Part shown: positions 7,254 through 16,008 of the stretch, piece by piece
How the letters are laid out: each line of letters starts with the position of its first letter
Position numbering within the stretch: position 1 is the first letter of the stretch
DNA from: Pseudomonas parafulva
GTDB lineage: Bacteria; Pseudomonadota; Gammaproteobacteria; Pseudomonadales; Pseudomonadaceae
Reading direction: 5' to 3'
Length of the DNA: 64,000 nt
Assembly (NCBI RefSeq): GCF_002021815.1
Contig: NZ_CP019952.1
Span: 3,317,001 to 3,381,000 of the forward strand
Position numbers and translations under genes: made by a program
Notes under the pieces: model-generated
Database searches by the model: none
What the model was told of the DNA's origin: nothing
Seen by the model: the letters and a program-made list of their open reading frames with translations, nothing else

Positions 7254-8951
7254 TCAGGCGCTTTTCTTGAGGTTGAGCTTCTTGAGCTCTTCGTCGCGCA
7301 GTTCGCGACGCAGGATCTTGCCGACGTTGGTGGTCGGCAGGGTGTCGCGGAACTCGACCAGACGTGGCACCTTGTAGCCGGTGAGGTTGGCGCGCATGTG
7401 CTCCATCACCTGCTCTTTGGTCACCGTCATGCCAGGTTTGACCACGACGAAGACCTTGATCAGCTCCCCGGATTTTTCATCCGGAATGCCGATGGCCGCA
7501 CACTGCGATACGCCAGGCACCGCCGCTAGCACGTCTTCGAGTTCATTGGGGTAGACATTGAAGCCGGACACCAGAATCATGTCCTTCTTGCGGTCGACGA
7601 TACGCATGTAGCCGTCAGGCTGAATCAGGGCGATGTCGCCAGTCTTGAGCCAGCCTTCGCTGTCGAGAATTTCGGCGGTGGCCTCCTCGCGCTGCCAGTA
7701 GCCCTTCATCACCTGAGGGCCCTTGACGCACAGTTCGCCCACTTCGCCCAAGGGCAACTCGTTGCCGGCGTCGTCGACAATCTTGCACAGCGTGGACGGC
7801 ACCGGAATACCAATGGTGCCTACCTGGTTGGCCTGCGCGGGGTTCACGGCGGCCACCGGGCTGGTTTCGGTCATGCCATAGCCTTCGCAGATGGCGCAGC
7901 CCGTCACCGCACGCCAGCGCTCGGCAACGCTCAGTTGCAGCGCCATGCCGCCGGACAGGGTGATCTTCAAGGCCGAGAAGTCCAGGGCGCGGAACGCATC
8001 GCTGTTGCAAAGCGCCACGAACAGCGTATTGAGGCCCACGAAACCTGTGAACTTCCACTTGCCCAGTTCCTTGACCATGGCGGACAGGTCGCGGGGGTTG
8101 CTGATCAGCACGTTGTGGTTGCCGATCAGCATCATGGCCATGCAATGGAAGGTGAAGGCGTAGATGTGGTACAGCGGCAGCGGGGTGATGAGAATCTCGC
8201 ACCCTTCCTGCAGGTTCGAGCCCATCAGCGCCCGGCACTGCAACATGTTGGCCACCAGGTTGCGGTGGGTCAGCATGGCGCCCTTGGCCACACCGGTGGT
8301 GCCGCCGGTGTATTGCAACACGGCCACATCATTGGCTTGCGGGTTGGCCTCGGTCACCGGCTGGCCCTTGCCCAGGGCCAGGGCATCGTTGAAGCGCACG
8401 GCGCTGGGCAGGTGATAGGCCGGCACCATCTTCTTGACGTACTTGATCACGCTGTTGATCAGCAGCCGCTTGAGCGCAGGCAGCAGGTCTGCCACTTCGG
8501 TGACGATGACGTGCTTGACCTGGGTCTTGGGCACTACCTTCTCGGCCAGGTGCGCCATGTTCGCCAGGCACACCAGCGCTTTGGCGCCGGAGTCCTTGAA
8601 CTGGTGCTCCATTTCCCGGGCGGTGTACAGCGGGTTGGTGTTGACCACGATTAGGCCGGCGCGCATGGCGCCAAATACCGCCACCGGGTACTGCAGCACG
8701 TTGGGCAGTTGCACCGCGATGCGATCACCGGGCTTCAGGTCGGTATGCTGTTGCAACCAGGCGGCAAAGGCACCGGAAAGGGTATACAACTCACCGTAGG
8801 TCAGGGTCTTGCCCAGGTTGCTGAAGGCCGGTTTGTCGGCAAAGCGCTGGCAGGATTGCTTGAGTACCGCCTGGATGTTGGGGAATTCGTCGGGATCGAT
8901 CTGCGCCGCGATACCGGCCGGATACTTGTCCTTCCAAAAATGGTCGATCAT
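7254..8951 (-). CDS. fadD1: Long-chain fatty acid-CoA ligase FadD1
   Basis: Activates fatty acids to acyl-CoA with ATP on the inner face of the membrane, the entry step of beta-oxidation. 565 residues, typical of FadD. ANL-superfamily motifs: P-loop YTGGTTGVAKGAMLTH (about 212-227), GYGMTETSP (about 355-363), the FACS signature WLKTGDIALIQPDGYMRIVDR (about 432-452) and KDMILVSGFNVYPNE after it, and the C-terminal catalytic Lys in NVGKILRRELRD (about 542). The ATG at 8951 has AAGGAG nine bases upstream; an in-frame start 13 codons earlier is less likely. A second ligase follows the same pattern upstream, as in the fadD1-fadD2 pair of P. aeruginosa. Confidence 0.95.
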   Translation of the reverse strand: MIDHFWKDKYPAGIAAQIDPDEFPNIQAVLKQSCQRFADKPAFSNLGKTLTYGELYTLSGAFAAWLQQHTDLKPGDRIAVQLPNVLQYPVAVFGAMRAGLIVVNTNPLYTAREMEHQFKDSGAKALVCLANMAHLAEKVVPKTQVKHVIVTEVADLLPALKRLLINSVIKYVKKMVPAYHLPSAVRFNDALALGKGQPVTEANPQANDVAVLQYTGGTTGVAKGAMLTHRNLVANMLQCRALMGSNLQEGCEILITPLPLYHIYAFTFHCMAMMLIGNHNVLISNPRDLSAMVKELGKWKFTGFVGLNTLFVALCNSDAFRALDFSALKITLSGGMALQLSVAERWRAVTGCAICEGYGMTETSPVAAVNPAQANQVGTIGIPVPSTLCKIVDDAGNELPLGEVGELCVKGPQVMKGYWQREEATAEILDSEGWLKTGDIALIQPDGYMRIVDRKKDMILVSGFNVYPNELEDVLAAVPGVSQCAAIGIPDEKSGELIKVFVVVKPGMTVTKEQVMEHMRANLTGYKVPRLVEFRDTLPTTNVGKILRRELRDEELKKLNLKKSA

Positions 8952-9184
8952 GCAAGCCCACTCCTTCAGCAACAGCGAAGTTCGTTTCACGCGTCGAGGC
9001 GTTTATTATTGATATGAGATGACGGCCTGATGCAAACCAGATCATCTGAAAGCGGGCCGAGAGTAGCAGCTTTGCCGAGGGTCTACTAGAGCCCAAAGCG
9101 GGCTTGACAGTCACAAAGGTGACTCAATGAATACTTCGGGTCACGTTTAGAGTATTTGACTTAATGAGCCGGTTAGGCCACCGG

Positions 9185-9221
9185 GATGTGCCGTGCGCCA
9201 GGCCCTGGCACACGGCACATC
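9185..9221. terminator. Candidate terminator after fadD2
   Basis: Perfect 11-bp stem GATGTGCCGTG/CACGGCACATC enclosing a GCCAGG..CCTGGC inner stem, 23 bases beyond the fadD2 stop. No T-run follows on the minus strand, although TTCCTT follows on the plus strand. Confidence 0.5.
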
Positions 9222-9243
9222 TTCCTTGTCGCGGGCTATCGAT

Positions 9244-10932
9244 TTAGCTGGCGTCACGCAGTTCGCGCCGCAGGATCTTGCCCACCGGCGTCATCGGCAG
9301 CGCCTCGCGTAGCACGATCTGCTTGGGCACTTTGTAGCCGGTAAGGTTGGCCTTGCAATAGGCCTTGAGCTCCTCGACATCCACCCCCCCTTCGCGCGGC
9401 ACCACGAACAACTTCACCGCTTCGCCAGAACGCTCGTCTGGCACGCCGATGGCGGCACAGTTGGCGACTTTGGGATGGCCCATGACCACCTCTTCGACTT
9501 CGTTGGGGTACACATTGAAGCCCGACACGATGATCATGTCCTTCTTGCGGTCGACGATACGAGTGAAACCGTCGGGGTCGATCACGGCAATGTCACCGGT
9601 TTTGAACCAGCCTTCGGCGTCCAGTGCCTCGGCCGTGGCGTCGGGTTGCTGCCAGTAGCCCTTCATGACCTGCGGGCCCTTGATGCACAGCTCACCGGGC
9701 TCACCCAGGGCCAGCTCGTTGCCGTCGGCATCGATCACCTTGAAAGCCGTGCCCACCACCGGGATGCCCACCGTGCCCAGCCGCGCCAGCGTGCCGTAGG
9801 GGTTGGTGCTGGCCACGGGGGACGTTTCGGTCAGGCCGTACCCTTCGACGATGCGGCAACCCGTCAGCTGTTCCCAGCGCTCGGCCGTGGCCTTGACCAG
9901 GGCAGTGCCGCCGGAGTTGGTGACCTTCAATGCAGAGAAATCGAGCTGGCGGAACCCGGGGTGGTCCATCAGCGCGACGAACAGGGTGTTGAGGCCCAGC
10001 AACGCAGAAAACCGCCACTTGCCCAGCTCCTTGATGAAGCCTGGTATGTCCCGCGGGTTGGTGATCAGCACGTTGTGGTTGCCGGTGACCATCATGCACA
10101 TGCAGTTCGCGGTGAAGGCATAGATGTGATAGAGGGGCAACGGCGCGATCATCACCTCTTCGCCGTCCTTGAGTAGCTTCTGCCCGTCCGGCCCATGCTG
10201 GGAGAAACAGGCCAGCACCTGCAGCATGTTTGCCACCAGGTTACCGTGGGTGAGCATCGCGCCCTTGGCCAGCCCCGTCGTGCCGCCGGTGTACTGCAGC
10301 ACGGCGATGTCACCCAGGCTCAAGGGCACAGGCATGGGCACGCTATCGCGGCCCTGGCGCAGTACCTGCTTGAACGACACGGCCTGGGGCAGCGCATAGG
10401 CTGGCACCATCTTCTTGAGCTTGTCGACCACGGTGTTGACCAGCCAGCCTTTGAGCGTAGGCAGCATGTCGCCCATCTTCGCCTCGATCAGGTACTCGAT
10501 ACCGGTATCGGGCAGGACCGTCTGCACACGCTTGCCGAACAGGTTCATGTACACCAGGGCCCGGGCGCCGCTGTCCTTGAACTGGTGGCGCATTTCGCGC
10601 TCGGTGTAAAGCGGGTTGGTGTTGACCACGATCAGCCCGGCGCGCATGGCGCCGAACACGGCGATGGGGTACTGGAGCACGTTGGGCATTTGCACCGCGA
10701 TGCGGTCGCCCGGCTTGAGGTCGGTCTGTTGCTGCAGCCAGCAGGCGAAGGCGGTCGACAGACGATCGAGGTCGGCGTAGGTCAAGGTCACGCCCAAATT
10801 GCTGAAGGCCGGGCGATCGGCAAAGCGCTTGCAGGAGCGTTCGAACACCTCGACCACTGACGCGTAGGCCTGCATGTCCAGGGTGGAGGGCACGCCCGCC
10901 GGGCGCTTGTCATTCCAGAAGTCGGCTTGCAT
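9244..10932 (-). CDS. fadD2: Long-chain fatty acid-CoA ligase FadD2
   Basis: Paralogue of the downstream fadD1 with 562 residues and the same motif order: YTGGTTGLAKGAMLTH (about 212), GYGLTETSP (about 366), WFKTGDIAVIDPDGFTRIVDR (about 442) and VGKILRRELRD at the C-terminus. Starts MQADFWNDKRPAG with GAGGAA upstream. About 290 bases separate it from fadD1, enough for a separate promoter, so the two may be expressed independently. In P. aeruginosa the two enzymes differ in chain-length preference; this cannot be judged from sequence here. Confidence 0.95.
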   Translation of the reverse strand: MQADFWNDKRPAGVPSTLDMQAYASVVEVFERSCKRFADRPAFSNLGVTLTYADLDRLSTAFACWLQQQTDLKPGDRIAVQMPNVLQYPIAVFGAMRAGLIVVNTNPLYTEREMRHQFKDSGARALVYMNLFGKRVQTVLPDTGIEYLIEAKMGDMLPTLKGWLVNTVVDKLKKMVPAYALPQAVSFKQVLRQGRDSVPMPVPLSLGDIAVLQYTGGTTGLAKGAMLTHGNLVANMLQVLACFSQHGPDGQKLLKDGEEVMIAPLPLYHIYAFTANCMCMMVTGNHNVLITNPRDIPGFIKELGKWRFSALLGLNTLFVALMDHPGFRQLDFSALKVTNSGGTALVKATAERWEQLTGCRIVEGYGLTETSPVASTNPYGTLARLGTVGIPVVGTAFKVIDADGNELALGEPGELCIKGPQVMKGYWQQPDATAEALDAEGWFKTGDIAVIDPDGFTRIVDRKKDMIIVSGFNVYPNEVEEVVMGHPKVANCAAIGVPDERSGEAVKLFVVPREGGVDVEELKAYCKANLTGYKVPKQIVLREALPMTPVGKILRRELRDAS

Positions 10933-11227
10933 TTATTGTTGTTCCTCTGCCGGGACCTGCACTGCGTCCTGTAGTCCAAGTGCCTGCGCGCTGACTATGC
11001 ACAGGCGTTGGTTCGACGTTAGCAGGTAAGCCAGGCACGGCCCAGTCATCAGCGCCTGCCATTAACATTGTGAATCTTATTTGTGCCCTTCCTGCAATTT
11101 GCTCGACTGTGGGTACACTGACGTGGGCGCAAAATGTGATCCGGGCCCCCCCGGCAAGCGTCTCACCCGTCTGGCCGACGCCCTGCGCGCGACCGGCATC
11201 CGACCTGTACTGCTTAAGGAAGCCCTG

Positions 11228-11698
11228 ATGTCCCAGCTCAGCAACACGCCCTACGAAGCCCTAGAAGTCGGCCAGAAAGCCGAATACACGAAGTTGGTCG
11301 AGGAGCGCGACATCCAGCTGTTCGCCGCCATGTCCGGCGATCACAACCCAGTGCACCTGGACGCCGAGTTCGCGGCCAAAAGCATGTTCCGCGAGCGCAT
11401 TGCCCATGGCATGTTCAGCGGCGCGTTGATCAGTGCGGCGGTGGCCTGCACGCTCCCAGGCCCTGGCACCATCTACCTGGGCCAGCAGATGAGCTTCCAG
11501 AAGCCGGTCAAGATCGGCGACACCCTGACGGTGCGCCTGGAAATCCTGGAGAAATTGCCCAAGTTCAAAGTGCGTATCGCCACCAACGTGTACAACCAGA
11601 ACGACGAACTGGTCGTGGCAGGTGAAGCCGAGATCCTGGCACCGCGCAAGCAGCAGACCGTGGAACTGGTTTCCCCGCCGAACTTCGTGGCCAGCTGA
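11228..11698 (+). CDS. phaJ1: (R)-specific enoyl-CoA hydratase, MaoC family (PhaJ1-like)
   Basis: Hot-dog fold hydratase of 156 residues, the PhaJ1 length. It converts trans-2-enoyl-CoA from beta-oxidation to (R)-3-hydroxyacyl-CoA, a monomer precursor for medium-chain polyhydroxyalkanoate. The catalytic Asp-His motif is clear in FAAMSGDHNPVHLD (about 33-46), followed by RIAHGMFSGALIS. The start MSQLSNTPYEAL is preceded by AAGGAA; an in-frame upstream extension lacks family similarity. Divergent from fadD2, the same neighbourhood as phaJ1 next to fadD1/fadD2 in other pseudomonads, which supports the symbol. Confidence 0.92.
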   Translation: MSQLSNTPYEALEVGQKAEYTKLVEERDIQLFAAMSGDHNPVHLDAEFAAKSMFRERIAHGMFSGALISAAVACTLPGPGTIYLGQQMSFQKPVKIGDTLTVRLEILEKLPKFKVRIATNVYNQNDELVVAGEAEILAPRKQQTVELVSPPNFVAS

Positions 11699-11706
11699 GC
11701 ACCGTC

Positions 11707-12150
11707 GTGCCCTCACGGCCGCCTGTGCACTGCACCCGGCTTTCAGCCCCGGAACAGCGGTTGCTCGACCACTTCTATCGCCAACAGGGTTCGCGCATGC
11801 GCGCCCCTGCGCAGGGCAAGCTCTGGGTGGCCAGGTCGCCGGGCATCATTGCTGGGTTGTCTCTGAGCGAGGTGGAGAGTGGTCAGTGGCTGACGGGGCT
11901 GTTCGTGGCGCCTGATCGGCGCTCGGAAGGCGTGGGTATGCAGTTGGTCGCAAAGGCTCTGGAGAACGCTTGTGGCAGTACGTGGTTGTTCTGCCATCCA
12001 ACGCTTGCCAACTACTATGCACGCCAGGGGTTTGCGCCGGCTGGTGAGCTACCCCAGTCGCTGCGTGACAAGCTCCAGCGCTATCAGCGCAGCAAGGCCC
12101 TGATAGCGCTGGAGCGCACTGCCCATCCGGGGCAGTTCAGCGCGGGGTAG
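11707..12150 (+). CDS. GNAT family N-acetyltransferase
   Basis: 147 residues from a GTG only eight bases after phaJ1, so probably co-transcribed. The acetyl-CoA binding block LFVAPDRRSEGVGMQLVAKAL (about 63-83) and the C-terminal NYYARQGFAPAGELP fit the single GNAT domain. The acceptor is unknown. Its last 14 bases overlap the 3' end of the convergent yihY-type gene. Confidence 0.82.
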   Translation: MPSRPPVHCTRLSAPEQRLLDHFYRQQGSRMRAPAQGKLWVARSPGIIAGLSLSEVESGQWLTGLFVAPDRRSEGVGMQLVAKALENACGSTWLFCHPTLANYYARQGFAPAGELPQSLRDKLQRYQRSKALIALERTAHPGQFSAG

Positions 12151-13096
12151 GTTCAACCCCCGCCGCTTCGTCAGCACTGGGGCGCTCCTGGCCCAGCACC
12201 TTGGGCTTTTCATCGTCGCGGGTGCCATCGAAGTCTTTTTCGCCTGGGTCCTTGCCCTCGGCCGACATGTGTTCAATCACCGCATTCATCTCCGCGCCCA
12301 GCAACAGCACGGCAGCCGAGATGTAGAAGTACAGCAGCAGCACGATGATTGCCCCGATGCTGCCATACATGGCGTTGTAGTCTGCAAACGTCTTCACGTA
12401 ATAGGCAAAGCCCAGCGACGCGATGATCCACACTACAACCGCCAGCACCGAGCCCGGGGTAATGAAGCGGAATTTCTGCTCCACATCAGGCATGACGTAG
12501 TAAATAACCGCGACCGCGACCATCAGCAGAATCACGATCACCGGCCAGCGAAGGATGGTCCACAGGGTGACGATGAACTCTTCCATGCCGATCTGCGCCG
12601 CGATCCACTCCATGACCTGCGGGCCCAGCACCATCAGCGCCGCGGCCGCCAGCAGCATGCCTGCCAACCCAATGGTGTACAGCACCGACAGCGGGATACG
12701 CTTCCAGACCGGGCGACCTTCCGGCACGTCGTAGGCCGCGTTCATGGCGCTCATCATCAACCGCACACCGGCTGAAGCCGTCCACAGGGCAATGACGATA
12801 CCCACCGACAGCAGGCCACCTTTGGACTGCTGGAGTTGGTCGATGACAGGGTTGACCTGCTCAAGGGCCTGGGGCGGCAAGACCAGCTCCGACTGCAAAC
12901 GCAGCCAGGAGAAGAAGTCCGGCAGGTGCAGGAAACCGATCAGGGCAATGAGAAACAACAGGAAGGGGAACAACGAGAAAAGGGCCTGGTAGGCCAATGC
13001 CGAAGCATAGGTGGACATTTCGTCATCGAGGAATTCGTTGACGGTGCGCACCAGTACGCGGTGCAAGGGTAAACCCTGCAAGGCGGAAAAAATCAT
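12137..13096 (-). CDS. YihY/BrkB-family inner-membrane protein
   Basis: 319 residues with about six transmembrane helices and the family hallmark near the N-terminus (ALAYQALFSLFPFLLFLIAL) plus SAGVRLMMSAMNAAYDV and YGSIGAIIVLLLYFYISAAVLLLGAEMNA. Older annotation called this ribonuclease BN, which is now known to be wrong. The exact function is unknown. The C-terminal 50 residues are charged and presumably cytoplasmic. The 3' end overlaps the GNAT gene by 14 bases on the other strand. Confidence 0.9.
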   Translation of the reverse strand: MIFSALQGLPLHRVLVRTVNEFLDDEMSTYASALAYQALFSLFPFLLFLIALIGFLHLPDFFSWLRLQSELVLPPQALEQVNPVIDQLQQSKGGLLSVGIVIALWTASAGVRLMMSAMNAAYDVPEGRPVWKRIPLSVLYTIGLAGMLLAAAALMVLGPQVMEWIAAQIGMEEFIVTLWTILRWPVIVILLMVAVAVIYYVMPDVEQKFRFITPGSVLAVVVWIIASLGFAYYVKTFADYNAMYGSIGAIIVLLLYFYISAAVLLLGAEMNAVIEHMSAEGKDPGEKDFDGTRDDEKPKVLGQERPSADEAAGVEPTPR

Positions 13097-13253
13097 AGCG
13101 TCTCCTTTCGCCGCTTGATCGATCTGACGTTCAGTCTAATGGACCCTGCGCTTGGGGTGCTGCTCCCGGTAATCATGCAACGGCTTTAAATAATTCTGCC
13201 TGTTACCGCCCCCTGCTTCGAAACGCAGAGGACGGCTCGGCAGGCGTGAGTCA

Positions 13254-13439
13254 TTACTTGGTCAGGTCGTCGACCTTGTTTTTCACGTCGCCTTTGACCT
13301 GTTGGCCTTCGCCCTTGATTTCCTGGGCCTTGCCTTCGCCTTTGAGTTTTTCGTTGTCAGTGAGGTTGCCAACACCTTGCTTGATGTTGCCCATTGCCTC
13401 GTTGGCCATACCTTTAATTTTGTCTCCAGTACCGCTCAT
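13254..13439 (-). CDS. CsbD-family stress protein
   Basis: 61-residue hydrophilic, Lys/Gly-rich protein: MSGTGDKIKGMANEAMGNIKQ, then GEGKAQEIKGEGQQVKGDVKNK, the CsbD/YjbJ repeat pattern. Members are abundant, intrinsically flexible general-stress proteins of unknown mechanism. AGGAG precedes the ATG. The 217 bases upstream contain no other gene and should carry a stress promoter; GAAACT followed 18 bases later by TCAAC hints at an ECF-type promoter but is too weak to call. Confidence 0.9.
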   Translation of the reverse strand: MSGTGDKIKGMANEAMGNIKQGVGNLTDNEKLKGEGKAQEIKGEGQQVKGDVKNKVDDLTK

Positions 13440-13656
13440 GGCAAAACTCCTGTGAGGTAGCACGCGTATCGTGCCGACAGAAGGTTGACCCAGCCGCTTG
13501 CACAGGAGTTTCAAGAAATTTGCGTCAACAAGCCAAACGGTTACAAACGGTCGAAATACAGTCCCGTAAGGCTCCGTTGCGAGCCTCAAACCTTGCCCGG
13601 CAAGGTGCCACCCCTCACAATGCGGCCTTTGAAGGCTTCGACCCGCAGGAACCTGC

Positions 13657-14037
13657 ATGAAACTCGACAAACCCGCTGCCATCGCCCGCCGCAACAGCAC
13701 GTTGGCGCGCCCGGTACTGACCAGTGCCAACACGCTGTTCGCCATCCTCGACCCCAAGCGCAACCTGTGGTGGTTCGAGGTCCCGGTGGCCTTGCTCCGC
13801 AAGGGCCAGCCCGATTGGGTCAACCTGCTGTTGCACACCCCGCTGACCGATGAACTCCAGCACCTGAAGGTGCCGGTCAACTTCCTGCGGGCTCACCAAG
13901 AGCAGATGGAAGTGCGCAACCCTGGCAAGCGTCGCTCCACCATCAGTCTGGCCCTTAGCGCTGACCGCGACTCGCTGCTGCGCGACACTCGCCCCGGTGG
14001 TGATCAGCTGGACTTCAACACCTTCGTGCAGGGCTGA
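13657..14037 (+). CDS. Conserved hypothetical protein (unrecognised)
   Basis: 126 residues, no signal peptide or membrane segment. Composition is basic at the N-terminus (MKLDKPAAIARRNSTLARP), with a hydrophobic centre (NLWWFEVPVALLRKGQPDWVNLLLH) and a hydrophilic C-terminus. I recognise no domain. Coding is supported by GC-rich third positions and by neat packing: its stop abuts, without a gap, the stop of the convergent cvfB gene. Confidence 0.7.
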   Translation: MKLDKPAAIARRNSTLARPVLTSANTLFAILDPKRNLWWFEVPVALLRKGQPDWVNLLLHTPLTDELQHLKVPVNFLRAHQEQMEVRNPGKRRSTISLALSADRDSLLRDTRPGGDQLDFNTFVQG

Positions 14038-14874
14038 TCAGGCTTTCTCGATCCGGTCGTCATGGATGACGATGCGGCCTTGCTTGAACAGCCCGCCGAT
14101 GGCCTTCTTGAAATTGCCCTTGCTGACATTGAACAGCTTGCTGATCAATGCAGGGTCGCTCTTGTCGGAAACCGGCAGCACCCCACCCTCGGCCTCCAGG
14201 CGCGCCATGATCTGCTCCTGCAAGCTGTCGGACAGCGCAGCGCCCACTGGCTGCAGGCTGAGCGACACTTTGCCGTCAGCCCGCACTTCCTTGATGTAAC
14301 CCTGCTCGTGCATGCCTGAGCGCAGGAACTTGAACACCTCGTTCTTGTGGATCAAGCCCCAGTGACGGTTGTTGATGATGGCCTTGAAACCCATCGGCGT
14401 TTCGCCGGCCACCAGCAGTTCCACCGGCTGCCCAGGCTTGTAGTCGGCAGGCGTGGTGTCGAGGTAGCGGTCCAGGCGCGAGGTGGCGGTGATGCGGCGG
14501 GTGCGCTTGTCCAGGTACACGTGCACCACGCAGTAGTCACCGATCTTCAGCGGCCGTGCCTCTTCGGAATACGGCATCAGCAGGTCCTTGGGCAGACCCC
14601 AGTCCAGGAAGATGCCCGCACCATTGATGTCCTTGACCTTGAGGCTGGCGAACTCGCCCACCTGCACCTTGGGCTTCTCGGTGGTGGCGATCAGCTGGTC
14701 TTCGCTGTCGAGGTAGATGAACACGTTCAGCCAGTCATCGACTTCAGTCTCGGCACCCTTGGGAATGTAACGGGACGGCAGCAGGATTTCCCCGTCGGCA
14801 CCGCCGTCCAGGTACAGGCCGAAGTCCACGTGCTTAACAATTTGCAAACTGTTGTAACGCCCAAGCAGAGCCAT
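14038..14874 (-). CDS. cvfB: S1-like RNA-binding protein, CvfB family
   Basis: 278 residues, the CvfB/YitL size. It has an N-terminal S1-like segment (VDFGLYLDGGADGEILLPSRYIP), a second (GAGIFLDWGLPKDLLMPYSE), a third (GFKAIINNRHWGLIHKNEVF), and a C-terminal winged-helix part ending FNVSKGNFKKAIGGLFKQGRI. Family members bind RNA and influence virulence-factor expression in Gram-positives; the role in Pseudomonas is not defined. Convergent and directly adjacent to the hypothetical gene on the other strand. Confidence 0.88.
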   Translation of the reverse strand: MALLGRYNSLQIVKHVDFGLYLDGGADGEILLPSRYIPKGAETEVDDWLNVFIYLDSEDQLIATTEKPKVQVGEFASLKVKDINGAGIFLDWGLPKDLLMPYSEEARPLKIGDYCVVHVYLDKRTRRITATSRLDRYLDTTPADYKPGQPVELLVAGETPMGFKAIINNRHWGLIHKNEVFKFLRSGMHEQGYIKEVRADGKVSLSLQPVGAALSDSLQEQIMARLEAEGGVLPVSDKSDPALISKLFNVSKGNFKKAIGGLFKQGRIVIHDDRIEKA

Positions 14875-15037
14875 TTTCGAACATCCTCAAGTCAAGGCGG
14901 CTATTTTCCGGATAGACCCGCCCTGGTGTCAAAGCCTGCGGTCGGTTCATCGCCATCCAGGCCTCCACGCGCCATCCGGTGGAACCGCAGGTGTTGTGCT
15001 GCGTCTACCCATTGGCTGCCACTGCAAGGACCCGCAC

Positions 15038-15901
15038 ATGCCTGCACGCCTGCTCAAAGTCCTGTCGATCTGCCTGGGTTTCGCCCTGCTGCTGGGTGCT
15101 TGCAGCCGCATCGACCTGGCCTATCGCAACCTCGATCGCCTGGTGCCCTGGTCGCTCGGCGACTACCTGGACATGAACCGTGAGCAGAAAACCCTGCTCG
15201 ATGATCGCCTCCGGCAGCACCTGGCATGGCATTGCCAGACGCAACTGCCCGGCTACCTCGACTGGCTGGACCGCCTGCGCACCATGGTGGCCGATAACCA
15301 GGTCACCGACCAGGCGCTGCAGCAGCGCACCGAGGAGGCCCGCGAGGCAATTGGCCGGGTCGCGGCCGAAATCACGCCGTCGGCCACCGAGTTGCTGCAA
15401 GGCATGAGCGATGCGCAGGTGGCCGAGATGCGCGATGCATTTCGTGACGATATTGCCCAGCGGCGCAAGGAATATGTCGACACCCCCCTGCTCAGCCAGA
15501 TCAGCGAGCGCGCCGAGCGCATGGAAAAGCGCCTCAAGCCCTGGTTCGGCGAGCTGACCGAGGTCCAGAAGCAACGGGTCGGCGCCTGGTCCCGCGCCTT
15601 GGGTGACCAGAACAGCGAATGGATACGCAATAGGGCCCATTGGCAGCAACAACTGCTGCTGGCGGTGGAACAACGCCACGAGCCAGGCTTCCCGGAACGG
15701 GTCGCGACCTTGCTGCAAAACAAGGAAAGCCTGTGGACAGCCGACTATCGCCAAGCTTTCCAGAATACCGAGCGGCAGGCCCGTAGTCTGGTGGTGGACT
15801 TGGTGCAGCAGAGCAACCCCGCCCAACGCCAGGTGCTGCTGGAGCGGCTGACCAAGGTGCGCAGCGACTTCAGCGCCTTGAAGTGCCTGCGCGGGGCTTG
15901 A
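15038..15901 (+). CDS. DUF6279-type outer-membrane lipoprotein
   Basis: 287 residues. The start at MPARLLKVLSICLGFALLLGAC gives a textbook lipoprotein signal with LGAC lipobox and Cys22; the next residue Ser favours outer-membrane sorting. The rest is a long, charged, mostly helical domain (Glu/Arg/Gln rich, including RAERMEKRLKPWFGELTEVQKQRV) that may form coiled coils. AAGGA is nine bases before this ATG, whereas a start 14 codons earlier lacks one. Function unknown; small predicted periplasmic lipoproteins of this type are common in pseudomonads. Confidence 0.82.
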   Translation: MPARLLKVLSICLGFALLLGACSRIDLAYRNLDRLVPWSLGDYLDMNREQKTLLDDRLRQHLAWHCQTQLPGYLDWLDRLRTMVADNQVTDQALQQRTEEAREAIGRVAAEITPSATELLQGMSDAQVAEMRDAFRDDIAQRRKEYVDTPLLSQISERAERMEKRLKPWFGELTEVQKQRVGAWSRALGDQNSEWIRNRAHWQQQLLLAVEQRHEPGFPERVATLLQNKESLWTADYRQAFQNTERQARSLVVDLVQQSNPAQRQVLLERLTKVRSDFSALKCLRGA

Positions 15902-16008
15902 ACAGACCACGCCAGGGCACTGGCTGAACTTCATTGGGCAAGAAAGCGCAAGAATCCAACGGCCTGCTGACGTACACTCGCGCCCCTGCCAAGCCCCTGG
16001 AGACCGTC

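Noticed and set aside
11095..11120. Sigma-70 promoter (TACACT) before phaJ1
   Set aside because: Single -10-like hexamer without a plausible -35 at 16-18 bases.
12137..13096. Ribonuclease BN
   Set aside because: Historic label for YihY-type proteins; the sequence is a polytopic membrane protein without nuclease motifs.
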